Shown here in pieces: positions 25,975 through 34,323 of a stretch of DNA of 64,000 bases; position 1 is the first letter of the stretch, and each line of letters begins with the position of its first letter. The notes beneath the pieces were generated by a model. That model was not told where the DNA came from and did not search any database. It saw only the letters and a program-made list of their open reading frames with translations. Source of the stretch: an uncultured Steroidobacter sp. (GTDB lineage: Bacteria > Pseudomonadota > Gammaproteobacteria > Steroidobacterales > Steroidobacteraceae); NCBI RefSeq assembly GCF_937958065.1, contig NZ_CALFXI010000109.1, forward strand, positions 62,001 through 126,000, given 5' to 3'. The translations under genes were made by a program, and so were the position numbers.

Positions 25975-26322
25975 TCATGCGTCTACTGTGACGCTGGTTT
26001 CGTAATCGACGACGCGACGCTCGATGCGCAGCGGCCCGATCAACCGTTTGAGCTGTTCGTGCAGCGGATGGGTTTCGTACGCCTGCAGCGCCGCCCAGCT
26101 GTCGAACTCGCAGTACAGGACCAGGTCCGCCGAATCGCTCATCTGTGACTGATCGCGCCCGAGCTCGACCCGCTGCAGGCCATGAATGCCGTTGCGCATG
26201 GCTTCGATGGCCCGCGCGATCGATGCCAATTGCTCGGCGCGCTCGCCATTCTCGGCGGCACGCAAGCGCCACATGACCAGGTGCTTTACCATCGCGGAAC
26301 TCTGTTGGTGCGTTACTTTCAT
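25975..26322 (-). CDS. Dabb (stress-responsive alpha/beta barrel) domain protein
   Basis: The 115-residue protein matches the Dabb domain: MVKHLVMWRLR at the start, a helical segment (IARAIEAMRNGIHGLQRVELG) and DLVLYCEFDSWAALQAYETHPLHEQL. Dabb proteins are small dimeric ferredoxin-like barrels; some are monooxygenases or cyclases acting on polyketide or aromatic intermediates. Its ATG overlaps the stop of the CobT-like gene, so it is translated with the operon. A role on a hydroquinone-pathway intermediate is possible but unproven. Confidence 0.85.
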   Translation of the reverse strand: MKVTHQQSSAMVKHLVMWRLRAAENGERAEQLASIARAIEAMRNGIHGLQRVELGRDQSQMSDSADLVLYCEFDSWAALQAYETHPLHEQLKRLIGPLRIERRVVDYETSVTVDA

Positions 26323-27944
26323 GAGCTCGACCCGCGCTGTCGGCTGCTGCGGCCGCCATGCAGGCGCGCAACGAGCTGCCTCACCATGGCTTCGCCGAGC
26401 TCTTGGGGCTCGGTAACAGTAAACGCATTGGCATAGTAGGAGCCGACATCGTGGCCGATGCCGATCGCGATCAGCTCCACCGCCTGGCTGCTTTCCAGCG
26501 CTTCGATGACCGAGCGCAGGTGCCGGTCCAGATAACCGAAATCGTTGGCCGACAGCGTCGCCTCTTCGAGCGGCGCGCCATCGGAGATGACCATCAGGAT
26601 CTTGCGGCGCTCTGGCCGGCGGCGCAGTCGCTCGTACGCCCACTGCAGCGCCTCGCCATCCACGTTCTCCTTGAGCAGGGAGTCGTCGAGCATGGCTACG
26701 AGGTTGCGACGGGCACGGCGCCAGGGAACGTCGGCGGATTTATAAACAATGTGATGCAGGTCGGTCAGGCGCCCCGGGTTCGGTGGACGCCCGGATGCGA
26801 CCCATGTTTCCCGGCTGCGACCACCCCGCCATCGCTGCGTCGTGAAGCCGAGGATCTCTGTCGTGACGCCACAACGTTCGAGCACCGCTCCGAGCTGCCC
26901 GGCGCAGACTGCGGCGATCACGATGGGCGGCCCTCGCATCGAGCCGGAGTTGTCGATCAGGATCGTGACCGCGGTTTCGGGCCAGTCCGTATCGGTCTCC
27001 TGCTTGAACAACAGCGGCAGCATGAGATCGCAGACGATGCGGGCGAGGCGTCCCGAGTCGAGCAGGCCCGCCTCACAATCGAAGCGCCAGGACCGCCGCT
27101 GTCGTGACAGCACGTACCGCTGCAGACGCTGTGCCCAGCGAGTTACATCCCTACGAGGAGCCGCCGAGAGATCTTCGAATCGACGAGCGAGCTCGCGGCG
27201 CTGCTCGTCGCCGAGCAGAGCGGCGGCATCGACGACGGCATCATATTGTCGGGTAAAGACATGATAGGTGCCCGCCTCGCCCGTTTCGTTCGCCGCCGTC
27301 CTCGGCACGACCCGGCCCCGCGGTTCGTTGCTGACTCGACGCAGAATGTCGACGTGTGCACTCTCCGTATGCGCCGTCGACTCTGTGAGATGCTGCTTCT
27401 CCGTGTCTTTCTCCGATCTGCGGCTCGCCTCGCCCCGCCGCTCCGAGGCCGCTTGAGCATCGCTTGGCTCGCCACGCGCCATCGCCATCGCGAGCTTCGC
27501 TGCCTCGATTCCGAACGCCCGCTGGTCCTGAATCAGCGGCATCAGCCGAATCATCGCTCCGTCGAGCGCGGCCTCACGGTCGGAATCCACCCCCGATGAA
27601 TCATGGAACGCTTGCAGATTCTGACGAGCGCCTGGAAACAACCGCACGCCGAGCGCCTCGACGCGACGTTGCTCCAGCGCATCGAACATCGACGCGGCAG
27701 CGCCGGCGGGACACAGTCGGGCATGCAGCGCCGGGTTGCTGAATCTCACTCGCAAGGCATGCGCGTCGACGCGACCGCGCCAGATCGCGAGCGCGTGCGA
27801 ATCGTGCGGTGGCTGTCCCATGGCTGCAATCAGCGCCGCCGCACCGGGTGGATCCGCGTCATCGCTGATCGCCTTGAGCGTCGTCAGCGACGCCTGCTCG
27901 AGCCGCCCCAGCTTGGCTGCATTGCTGGGCGCGCCACGCATCAC
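26319..27944 (-). CDS. CobT-like VWA-domain protein without CobN
   Basis: The C-terminal half is a von Willebrand A domain with a MIDAS motif DNSGSMRGPP at residues 331-340 and blocks typical of cobaltochelatase CobT: ILGFTTQRWRGG, PGRLTDLHHIVYKSADVPWR, LLKENVDGEAL and KILMVISDGAPL. The middle (about residues 155-200) is charged and low-complexity, as in CobT. The normal partner is the AAA+ CobS, encoded directly upstream with an ATGA overlap. CobS and CobT power metal insertion by CobN in aerobic cobalamin synthesis, but no CobN or other cobalamin gene is present. The genes sit inside a hydroquinone dioxygenase operon, so a repurposed role in metal loading or remodelling is likely. Confidence 0.85.
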   Translation of the reverse strand: MMRGAPSNAAKLGRLEQASLTTLKAISDDADPPGAAALIAAMGQPPHDSHALAIWRGRVDAHALRVRFSNPALHARLCPAGAAASMFDALEQRRVEALGVRLFPGARQNLQAFHDSSGVDSDREAALDGAMIRLMPLIQDQRAFGIEAAKLAMAMARGEPSDAQAASERRGEASRRSEKDTEKQHLTESTAHTESAHVDILRRVSNEPRGRVVPRTAANETGEAGTYHVFTRQYDAVVDAAALLGDEQRRELARRFEDLSAAPRRDVTRWAQRLQRYVLSRQRRSWRFDCEAGLLDSGRLARIVCDLMLPLLFKQETDTDWPETAVTILIDNSGSMRGPPIVIAAVCAGQLGAVLERCGVTTEILGFTTQRWRGGRSRETWVASGRPPNPGRLTDLHHIVYKSADVPWRRARRNLVAMLDDSLLKENVDGEALQWAYERLRRRPERRKILMVISDGAPLEEATLSANDFGYLDRHLRSVIEALESSQAVELIAIGIGHDVGSYYANAFTVTEPQELGEAMVRQLVARLHGGRSSRQRGSSS

Positions 27945-28888
27945 GCCGCTCCAAAGCAGCGCTGGTGGAGCTCCATCACCGCCGCCCGCTCGGACTCATC
28001 GCACTTGTTCAGAAAGCTCAGCTCGAACGCGCGCCCGAGGTCGCCGAAGATCACCGCATTCTCGGCCCACGAAAGCACCGCCCGCGGCGACATCACCGTC
28101 GATAAATCCCCCGCGACGAATGCATTTCGAATCAACCCTGCGAGCGTCACCATCGCGGCAACCGCGTCCGGCCACCGATCCACGAGCGCCGGCACGCGCG
28201 CCCGAACGATCGTCATCTCCTCGCCCGGCTGCAGATAATTCAACACCGCCACGATATGCCATCGATCCAGGTGGCCCTGATTGATGAGCTGCGTGCCGTG
28301 ATACAGCCCGCTCGCATCCCCCAGGCCGATCGTGTTCGAGGTTGCAAACAACCGGAAGCAGGCATGCGGCGCAATCACTCGATTCTGATCGAGCAAGGTC
28401 AGCGAACCCTCCGCCTCCAGCACCCGCTGCAACACGAACATCACATCCGGGCGTCCCGCGTCATACTCATCGAAGATCAGGGCCACGTTCCGGCGCAACG
28501 CCCAGGGCAGGATCCCCTCCTGGAACTCGGTCACCTGCTGGCGGTCGCGGATCACGATGGCATCGCGGCCGATCAGATCGATCCGACTGACATGGCCGTC
28601 GAGATTGATCCGCACACACGGCCAGTTCAGCCGTGCCGCAACCTGTTCGATGTGCGTCGACTTGCCCGTGCCGTGATAGCCCTGCACCAGCACGCGCCGG
28701 TTGTGAGCAAAGCCGGCGAGGATGGCGAGCGTGGTTTGCGGATCGAATCGATAGCAGGGATCGACCGCCGGCACATGCTCGTTGCGACGACTGAACGCCG
28801 GCGCGACGCCATCGAGATCGAGCCCGAAAGCCGCTCGAAGCGACACGGTCGTGTCCGGCAGCGCAAATAGCTCCGCGTCGTCGCTCAT
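27941..28888 (-). CDS. CobS-like AAA+ ATPase without CobN
   Basis: The 315-residue MoxR-family ATPase has Walker A at residues 70-78 (GYHGTGKST), the CobS-like blocks IEQVAARLNWPCVRINLDGH, RIDLIGRDA and EGILPWAL, Walker B IFDEYD at 138-143, and sensor-1 in FATSNTIGLGD. It resembles cobaltochelatase CobS much more than generic MoxR proteins. The start reading MSDDAELFALPDTTVSL was chosen because its ATG overlaps the stop of the Rieske gene. It would form a hexameric motor that works with the VWA protein downstream. Confidence 0.88.
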   Translation of the reverse strand: MSDDAELFALPDTTVSLRAAFGLDLDGVAPAFSRRNEHVPAVDPCYRFDPQTTLAILAGFAHNRRVLVQGYHGTGKSTHIEQVAARLNWPCVRINLDGHVSRIDLIGRDAIVIRDRQQVTEFQEGILPWALRRNVALIFDEYDAGRPDVMFVLQRVLEAEGSLTLLDQNRVIAPHACFRLFATSNTIGLGDASGLYHGTQLINQGHLDRWHIVAVLNYLQPGEEMTIVRARVPALVDRWPDAVAAMVTLAGLIRNAFVAGDLSTVMSPRAVLSWAENAVIFGDLGRAFELSFLNKCDESERAAVMELHQRCFGAA

Positions 28889-29250
28889 GTGGCGATCCGC
28901 ACGACGCCGTCGACGATCGTCACCGGCACCGCTTCGAGGCTGCGATCCTTCGCCGGCCCATCCACGCACAGCCCATCGTGGAATCGAAACAAAGCGCAGT
29001 GATACGCGCACATGAGGTGTCGATCCTCAGTCACGAGGAACTCGCCCGGTCGCGAATTCAACGGCAGCGAGAAATGCGGACAGACATTGACATAGGCCCA
29101 CGCCTCGCCGCCGCTTCGCAGAACGATCAGCCGCAACGCCCCGACATCGCCGCCAAAGCGCACTTCGATGCAGCCACCGTCGGGAACCGCAGCGAGCGGA
29201 CACACTTCCGTGTCCGCTGCCGGTGCATGCGGATGTGACTTCCAACTCAC
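28885..29250 (-). CDS. Rieske [2Fe-2S] ferredoxin-like protein
   Basis: The 121-residue protein has the Rieske ligand pair C-P-H (VNVCPHFSLP) and C-x2-H (CAYHCALF) with 20-odd residues between and no other domain. Such proteins transfer electrons to oxygenases, or act as small structural partners. The GTG start was chosen because it begins two bases after the aldehyde dehydrogenase stop; an upstream ATG would overlap that gene. In this operon it could keep the ferrous iron of hydroquinone dioxygenase reduced, as XylT-type ferredoxins do for catechol 2,3-dioxygenase. That is inference. No ferredoxin reductase is present. Confidence 0.85.
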   Translation of the reverse strand: MSWKSHPHAPAADTEVCPLAAVPDGGCIEVRFGGDVGALRLIVLRSGGEAWAYVNVCPHFSLPLNSRPGEFLVTEDRHLMCAYHCALFRFHDGLCVDGPAKDRSLEAVPVTIVDGVVRIAT

Positions 29251-29252
29251 AC

Positions 29253-30722
29253 TCAGCGCGGGTAGTGAGGAGGAATCTGTGCGTCCACGTTCACCCACAC
29301 CGATTTCGCTTCGGTGTAGTCGTGCATGGCCTCGAAGCCCATCTCCCGCCCGTAGCCGGAGCTGCCGACGCCGCCGAAGGGTGAGCCGGGATTGACGCGT
29401 TTGTAACTATTGATCCAGACCATGCCGGCTCGCATGGCGCCGGCCAGGCGATGCGCGCGCTGCAGATTCGTCGTCCACAAGCCGCCGCCCAGACCGTACT
29501 CGGTCGAGTTGGCGATGGCGATCGCCTCGGCCTCGTCCTTGAACGTGGTGACGGACACGAACGGCCCGAACACTTCCTCCTGGCAGACTCGATCCTGCGG
29601 CTGCGCCTTCACGATCGTGGGCTCGACGAAGAACCCTTTAGACAGCGCCGCACCATCCGGCTTGCGACCGCCGGTGATGACTTCAGCCCCCTGCTGCCTG
29701 GCCACCTCACAGTACGTGAGCACGCTCTGCTGTTGCTTCTGCGAAGTCAGCGGCCCCATCTCGGTCGTGGGATCCAATGGATTGCCCAGCTTGATGGACC
29801 TCGCCAGCTTCACGAATCCCTCCAGGAACGGCGCCGCGATCTCTTCCTGCAACAGCAGTCGCGAGCCTGCGATACAGGCCTGGCCCTGGTTGTGGAAGAT
29901 CGCGAACGCGCTGCCGTTGATGGCCGCGGGCAGGTTGGCATCGGCGAACACGATGTTCGCACCCTTGCCGCCCAATTCGAGCTGCACGCGCTTCAGGTTG
30001 CCGGCCGACGCCTGCACGATGCGACGACCGACCGCGGTCGATCCAGTGAACGCGATCTTGTGCACGCCCGGATGCTCAGCCAGATGCTGACCGGCCGTGT
30101 GACCGAAGCCAGGAATGATGTTGACGACGCCCGGCGGGAAACCCACTTCCGCCATCAACTGCGCGATCTTCAGTGTCGACAGCGGCGTGATCTCGGCCGG
30201 CTTCAACACCACGGTGTTGCCCGCCGCGAGCGCGGGGCCCATCTTCCAGCTCGTGAACATCAGCGGGAAATTCCAGGGCACGATCTGCCCGACCACACCG
30301 ACCGGCTCGCGCTGTACGTAGTTCAAGAAGCCCGCTTCCACAGGCACGACGCTGCCTCGATGCTTGTCCGCCATGCCGGCGAAGTATCGGAACGTCACCG
30401 CCGTGCGTGGCACATCGAGACCTTTGGTGTCGCGAATCGGATGTCCCGTGTCGATCGATTCCAGCTCGGCGAGCTCATCGGCATGCGCTTCGATGGCGTC
30501 GGCGAGCTTGCCGAGCAAGCGGCCCCGCTGCATGGCAGGCATTGCACGCCACGCCGGGAACGCGCGAGTTGCTGCAGCGACAGCTCTGTCGACGTCGGCA
30601 GCTTTCGCCTCCGCGACGCTGGTGATCACCGAGCCGTCGAACGGATTGATCACGTCGAGGGTCGCGCCATCGAGCGCGTCGACGAACTCGCCACCGATGA
30701 ACAGTTTGGTCTGCAATGTCAT
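29253..30722 (-). CDS. hapE: Aldehyde dehydrogenase, probable 4-hydroxymuconic semialdehyde dehydrogenase
   Basis: A full-length (489 residues) NAD(P)-dependent aldehyde dehydrogenase. It has PWNFPLMFTSWKMGPALAAG, FTGSTAVGRRI, the catalytic glutamate in LELGGKGANIVF, the nucleophile cysteine in NQGQACIAGSRL, and EVFGPFVSV. It directly follows the two hydroquinone dioxygenase subunits, the same order as in the 4-hydroxyacetophenone/hydroquinone gene cluster of Pseudomonas fluorescens ACB, where HapE oxidises 4-hydroxymuconic semialdehyde to maleylacetate. The symbol rests on that context; sequence alone says aldehyde dehydrogenase. Confidence 0.85.
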   Translation of the reverse strand: MTLQTKLFIGGEFVDALDGATLDVINPFDGSVITSVAEAKAADVDRAVAAATRAFPAWRAMPAMQRGRLLGKLADAIEAHADELAELESIDTGHPIRDTKGLDVPRTAVTFRYFAGMADKHRGSVVPVEAGFLNYVQREPVGVVGQIVPWNFPLMFTSWKMGPALAAGNTVVLKPAEITPLSTLKIAQLMAEVGFPPGVVNIIPGFGHTAGQHLAEHPGVHKIAFTGSTAVGRRIVQASAGNLKRVQLELGGKGANIVFADANLPAAINGSAFAIFHNQGQACIAGSRLLLQEEIAAPFLEGFVKLARSIKLGNPLDPTTEMGPLTSQKQQQSVLTYCEVARQQGAEVITGGRKPDGAALSKGFFVEPTIVKAQPQDRVCQEEVFGPFVSVTTFKDEAEAIAIANSTEYGLGGGLWTTNLQRAHRLAGAMRAGMVWINSYKRVNPGSPFGGVGSSGYGREMGFEAMHDYTEAKSVWVNVDAQIPPHYPR

Positions 30723-30756
30723 GATCCACTCGTTTCGACAGGCAACAGCGCCCCGT

Positions 30757-30782
30757 CGCCGTTGCCACGATCGGCAACGGCG
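30757..30782 (-). terminator. Intra-operon hairpin between hapD and hapE
   Basis: CGCCGTTGCC pairs perfectly with GGCAACGGCG over a six-base loop in the 85-base gap, the largest gap in this operon. No T-run follows. It could be an mRNA stability or partial termination element separating dioxygenase from downstream genes. Confidence 0.5.
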
Positions 30783-30807
30783 CTTCGCGCTCGACTTCAG
30801 GGGACGC

Positions 30808-31803
30808 TCAGAACTCGACCGGATACGGCTTCAGCTTGCCGCTCTCGTACAGCTGCGGCAGCTCGGGCGTGGCGTTCTCCCAGACCAGCAGCATGGAGCG
30901 CTTCTTGGAGAAGCCTTGATGGCGGATGTCCGCCGGCATGGCCGCGACATCGCCCGCCTTCATGATCACCTTGGCACGCGGCGCACCGGTGGTCTTGTCT
31001 TCGATCTGCCACTCCAGCTCATCGCTCAGCTGGATGAACCACTCGACGCGGTCGTTGCCGTGCTTGATCGGCAGGATGTATTCCTCGGTGGTCGGACAGC
31101 ACAAGCTGCGTTCGAGCACCGAGGAGACGGACGGATTCCACGTCACGTCGGATCGCGACAGGTAGGCGAACAGGCTGAAGGCATGCAGCTCGTTCTCGAA
31201 TCCCGGCTCGGCATGAATCTCCGGCTCGTCCTGGGGAACATCGGCGAACGCGCGATTCACCGGGTAACCGTTCTCGTCGGTGCGCAGCTCCGCATCTCCT
31301 GGCAGGCCCGGCATGCGCTTGCATGCCTGCCGCTCACGCTCGATGGCACCGCGGTTATGGCCGCGCTTCTTGCCCAGCCAGCTCTTGCTGGTTTCATCCG
31401 GTGCCGCGAACGGATCGAAGCCTTCGTTGGTCCAGTCGTCCAGCATGGCCTTGAAGGTCGCCATGATCTGGCGCGAGTCGAACGTCTCCTTGTGATCCAG
31501 GCCACGCTCCTGGTACGCCGGGTTGTACGTGCCGGCGTAGAACTCCACCTTGCCGTACAGATTGCGCGTGCCGATCATGGAATCGAAATTGACCCAGCCG
31601 TAGAAGAAGCCCCACGCGACGTCGCGCATCACGGCGCGCAGAAACGCATCGGCCGACATCTTGTGGGACAGCTGCTGGCCGTTCGCCTGCCAGCCGACGC
31701 GCACGAAATACTCGTCGCGGCTGAACGAGAAGCTGCCGAGCTGGAAGCTGCGATAGCCCGTTTCATTGCTCGCGGGCGAAGCCACCACGTCCAATGCACT
31801 CAT
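30808..31803 (-). CDS. hapD: Hydroquinone 1,2-dioxygenase large subunit
   Basis: The 331-residue protein (about 38 kDa) and its upstream 165-residue partner match the size and order of the alpha2beta2 Fe(II) hydroquinone dioxygenase described from Pseudomonas fluorescens ACB and Sphingomonas. The enzyme cleaves hydroquinone to 4-hydroxymuconic semialdehyde. The C-terminal part looks cupin-like (ILPIKHGNDRVEWFIQLSDE, then MKAGDVAAMPADIRHQGF) with candidate metal ligands in H-x-N and the later His. The start ATG lies 15 bases from the small subunit's stop. The assignment is supported by neighbours: aldehyde dehydrogenase, maleylacetate reductase and hydroxyquinol dioxygenase. Confidence 0.83.
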   Translation of the reverse strand: MSALDVVASPASNETGYRSFQLGSFSFSRDEYFVRVGWQANGQQLSHKMSADAFLRAVMRDVAWGFFYGWVNFDSMIGTRNLYGKVEFYAGTYNPAYQERGLDHKETFDSRQIMATFKAMLDDWTNEGFDPFAAPDETSKSWLGKKRGHNRGAIERERQACKRMPGLPGDAELRTDENGYPVNRAFADVPQDEPEIHAEPGFENELHAFSLFAYLSRSDVTWNPSVSSVLERSLCCPTTEEYILPIKHGNDRVEWFIQLSDELEWQIEDKTTGAPRAKVIMKAGDVAAMPADIRHQGFSKKRSMLLVWENATPELPQLYESGKLKPYPVEF

Positions 31804-31818
31804 TCCTATTCCTCGCCG

Positions 31819-32316
31819 TCAGGTGTAACAAATCTCTCGCCACTTCTGCTTCGACAGCTCGCCTTCGATGGTCTGCAGCAGAATCACGCCGGGGCGCGCC
31901 GCCTTGAAGCGATAGGCCGCGCCCTGCGGCAACAACACCTGGTGGCCTCGCTTGCACTTGACGTAGCCCATCCGCCGCCCGGCCGGCGTGCCGTCGAGCT
32001 GGACGGTGCCCTTCTTGGTCGCCGGGACCGCCGGAGCAGCGAGCTTCAGCAGCTCCACCTCGACCTCACCGTCCATCACGATCGCGAACTCGTCATGCGC
32101 GGCCGCGAACCAGGGCGACGTGCCTTCGGCACGCAGCGTCTCGAGGACGTAGCCCAGGTTGATTGCCACCACCACCTTCTCATACGCAGCGCAGCGCGAG
32201 GCAACGTCAAACACGTTCGAGAACGCGTAGTGCTTCGGGTTGTCGTTGATGATCTCCAGCTCGCCCTTGGCATAGTCCTGCAGCGAGCCGAACACCGTTT
32301 GAAATTCCGTCGTCAT
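31819..32316 (-). CDS. hapC: Hydroquinone 1,2-dioxygenase small subunit
   Basis: The 165-residue (about 18 kDa) protein fits the HapC subunit: AINLGYVLETLRAEGTSPWF, HDEFAIVMDGEVEVELLKL and GHQVLLPQGAAYRF, which look like a cupin fold. It pairs with the large subunit directly downstream. Its ATG overlaps the stop of the FecR gene in an ATGA arrangement, so the anti-sigma factor and the dioxygenase are translationally coupled, an unusual link between regulator and enzyme. Confidence 0.83.
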   Translation of the reverse strand: MTTEFQTVFGSLQDYAKGELEIINDNPKHYAFSNVFDVASRCAAYEKVVVAINLGYVLETLRAEGTSPWFAAAHDEFAIVMDGEVEVELLKLAAPAVPATKKGTVQLDGTPAGRRMGYVKCKRGHQVLLPQGAAYRFKAARPGVILLQTIEGELSKQKWREICYT

Positions 32317-33365
32317 CGAGCGCCCTCTTGATCTTTCATGCCCTGTGCCTGCAGCAGCAGCGTGTCGCCCCGGTCGATCAGCTGCAGGCCCAGCGACTCC
32401 TGCAGCAGGAACCGCAGCGAGCTCATGTCGCCGATCTGCAGTACGCCACTGACCGGCCGGCTGCCGATCGCCGCGGAGCCCACCTGCACCTTGCGCGGCG
32501 AATAGCGGTTGAATTCGGCGATGGCATCGGCCAGAGGCACCTGGTCGAACACCAGCTTGCCTTCGCGCCAGGCGGTGATGCGTCTCACGTCAGCCGCCTG
32601 CATCTCGCCGATCGCACCGCCGCCTCGATAGCTCACCGCCATGTTGGCCGTGAGCCGCGGCACACTGCCGACCGGATCGGATTGCTTGGGCAGCACCACG
32701 ACCGCGCCTTCCAGCACTGAAACCGTCACCTCGTCCCGCTGCATCTGCACGCCGAACTCGGTCCCCACGGCGCGCACCAATCCGCCCGCCGCTATCACCT
32801 CAAACGGACGCGAAGGGTCATGTGCGACAGAAAAGAAAGCTTCACCCCGCTGCATCTCGATATGGCGGGACTTCTCGGAGAGCGTCACAGCCAGCACCGT
32901 GTCGGTGTTCAAGGTGACGGTTGAATGATCCGCCAGCACGACGCGGCGCTGCTCGCCCACTTGGGTTTGATAGATCTGCGTCTCGACCCGGTGCGTGAAG
33001 AAATAGGCGCCGGTGGCGATCATGAACAGGACGGTGGCCGCGGCGCTCATCCAGATCGAGCGCTTCTCCTTGAAACGACGCGAGCGTTCCTGAGCCGCGG
33101 CTTCTCTGGCCGCGATCGCCGCGCACACGTCGATGTCCGCTTGCAACTCGGCCTCGCTGGTCAGCCCTCGCGTCATCGCCATCACCAGCTCGCATCGCAT
33201 GTAACATTCGCGATGCTCGGCCGCCTGGTCGAGCCAGGCATCGAACTCCGCTTCGGTCTCGCGGCTGACCGGATGATCGTGCAGCCGGACGAACCAGCGG
33301 GCCGCGGCGGCTTCCACCGCGCGGATGTCCATCGAGTCGCCGCTGTCGAGGTCCCGGTCGCTCAT
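32313..33365 (-). CDS. FecR-type membrane anti-sigma factor
   Basis: The N-terminal cytoplasmic domain (AAARWFVRLHDHPVSRETEA, in part, then FDAWLDQAAEHRECYMR) is the DUF4880 anti-sigma region. A membrane helix at about residues 103-123 (WMSAAATVLFMIATGAYFF) follows, then the periplasmic FecR domain (QTQVGEQRRVVLADHSTVTL) and a C-terminal STN-like module (FDQVPLADAIAEFNRYSP). It would bind the sigma factor encoded upstream and release or activate it when an STN-bearing TonB receptor is occupied. It overlaps its neighbours on both sides by four bases. Confidence 0.92.
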   Translation of the reverse strand: MSDRDLDSGDSMDIRAVEAAAARWFVRLHDHPVSRETEAEFDAWLDQAAEHRECYMRCELVMAMTRGLTSEAELQADIDVCAAIAAREAAAQERSRRFKEKRSIWMSAAATVLFMIATGAYFFTHRVETQIYQTQVGEQRRVVLADHSTVTLNTDTVLAVTLSEKSRHIEMQRGEAFFSVAHDPSRPFEVIAAGGLVRAVGTEFGVQMQRDEVTVSVLEGAVVVLPKQSDPVGSVPRLTANMAVSYRGGGAIGEMQAADVRRITAWREGKLVFDQVPLADAIAEFNRYSPRKVQVGSAAIGSRPVSGVLQIGDMSSLRFLLQESLGLQLIDRGDTLLLQAQGMKDQEGAR

Positions 33366-33991
33366 CGATCGGTCCTCAGGCGGCTCTGACACAGTTCCAA
33401 GACCATGGCGATATCGCGCTCCACTGTTTTCGTGCTGACCCCCAGGTGACGACTGATCGTCCGATAGCTCATATTTTGTGTGACGTGCAGCAGGAACACC
33501 TGCCGGTGCCGCGGCGGCAGATCCAGCAGCACCTGCTTCACGACCTGCATGCCGTGATCCCAATCGATGATCTCGTCGGGCGACTCCTGCTCGCCGACCA
33601 GATCCACCAGCTCGTAGGGAATGTGCGTCGCATAGGAACGCGACTTGCGCTGGCGAAAGCGGTCTCGCGCCAGGTTGGTGGCAATCTTGAACAGGAACCG
33701 GCGCACCTGGTCGTCGAGATGGTCCAGGTGCTCGACCCGCAGCAGTCGAACGTAGGTTTCCTGCAGCACCTCTTCGGCATCGTCGCTGTTGGAGAGCAGA
33801 CGCGTGAGGTACTGAAGCAAGGCGCTGCGGTGATGGCTGAACAGCCGCTCCACCAGCGCGGCCCGCTCCGCATCGCTCATGGCCGCCGCTTCGGCGTCGG
33901 TCTCGGGCCCGGCGATGGGCGCCTCAATGCGCTCGTCCGCCTCCGGCTTGATGGCGCGCACCAGCTGCAGCTTGACCTTGGCAAAACTCAT
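33362..33991 (-). CDS. ECF sigma factor of the hydroquinone operon, FecI-like
   Basis: Region 2 (DDAEEVLQETYVRLLRVEHL, then FLFKIATNLARDRFRQRK) and region 4 (LPPRHRQVFLLHVTQNMSYRTISRHLGVSTKTVERD) are clear. It is a paralogue of the sigma factor at 11.3-11.9 kb. The ATG reading MSFAKVKLQLVRAI was chosen; it lacks a strong ribosome site, and an internal ATG (MSDAERAALVERL) is possible. It heads the ten-gene operon that contains hydroquinone dioxygenase, so this regulator probably controls the very genes behind it, in a positive loop. Confidence 0.9.
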   Translation of the reverse strand: MSFAKVKLQLVRAIKPEADERIEAPIAGPETDAEAAAMSDAERAALVERLFSHHRSALLQYLTRLLSNSDDAEEVLQETYVRLLRVEHLDHLDDQVRRFLFKIATNLARDRFRQRKSRSYATHIPYELVDLVGEQESPDEIIDWDHGMQVVKQVLLDLPPRHRQVFLLHVTQNMSYRTISRHLGVSTKTVERDIAMVLELCQSRLRTDR

Positions 33992-34044
33992 TGGACGGAC
34001 GCTGAGAACCCTGAATCGGCTCGGTATTTCGACGCGGACACAGG

Positions 34045-34073
34045 TACATACGTAGCACCGGGTGGAGTGCCGA
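34045..34073 (-). promoter_or_regulatory. Predicted promoter of the sigma/FecR/hydroquinone operon
   Basis: Leftward, AAATTGTCGGCA contains TCGGCA, then 17 bases, then TATGTA as -10. A leader of about 46 bases follows before the sigma factor ATG. The AATTGTCG block matches the elements before maleylacetate reductase and others. Confidence 0.55.
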
Positions 34074-34085
34074 CAATTTTTTCCA

Positions 34086-34319
34086 CTAGGGTTCCCGCAG
34101 ACCGGCATCGGCGGACCGGCGCACCAGAGCGATGCTCGCGAGGCAGTCCGCCCGGCTGCGGTAGCCCCGTCCGGAGTTGGCGATCTTGCGTCGCTGGCCA
34201 TCCAGCAGGAACCAGCGCCAGCGCTGGCCGCCGTCCTCGTACATGAAGTAAGTCGGTTGCCCGGCGGCCCCTCCGAGCTCCCGCTCGCTCGATTCGAAGG
34301 CGTCCTGTTCGTGAGACAT
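34086..34319 (-). CDS. Small YegP/DUF1508-like protein
   Basis: The 77-residue protein has one repeat resembling DUF1508 (YegP family): YFMYEDGGQRWRWFLLDGQ followed by KIANSGRGYRSRADCLASIALVR. These small beta-rich proteins are of unknown function. AGGA within the short tandem repeat at the end of the upstream dioxygenase gene serves as its ribosome site. It is the last gene of the maleylacetate reductase-hydroxyquinol dioxygenase unit. Confidence 0.78.
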   Translation of the reverse strand: MSHEQDAFESSERELGGAAGQPTYFMYEDGGQRWRWFLLDGQRRKIANSGRGYRSRADCLASIALVRRSADAGLREP

Positions 34320-34323
34320 GGGG

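Noticed and set aside
24503..26005. 500-codon rightward frame opposite the MBL gene
   Set aside because: Antisense shadow of a signal-peptide-bearing MBL protein.
26319..28888. A cobalamin biosynthesis locus
   Set aside because: CobS- and CobT-like proteins are present, but CobN and all other cob genes are absent and the neighbours are aromatic degradation genes.
30364..32331. Long rightward open frame of 655 codons opposite hapC/hapD
   Set aside because: It lies antisense to well-supported genes, has no domain pattern and no ribosome site; high GC produces such frames.
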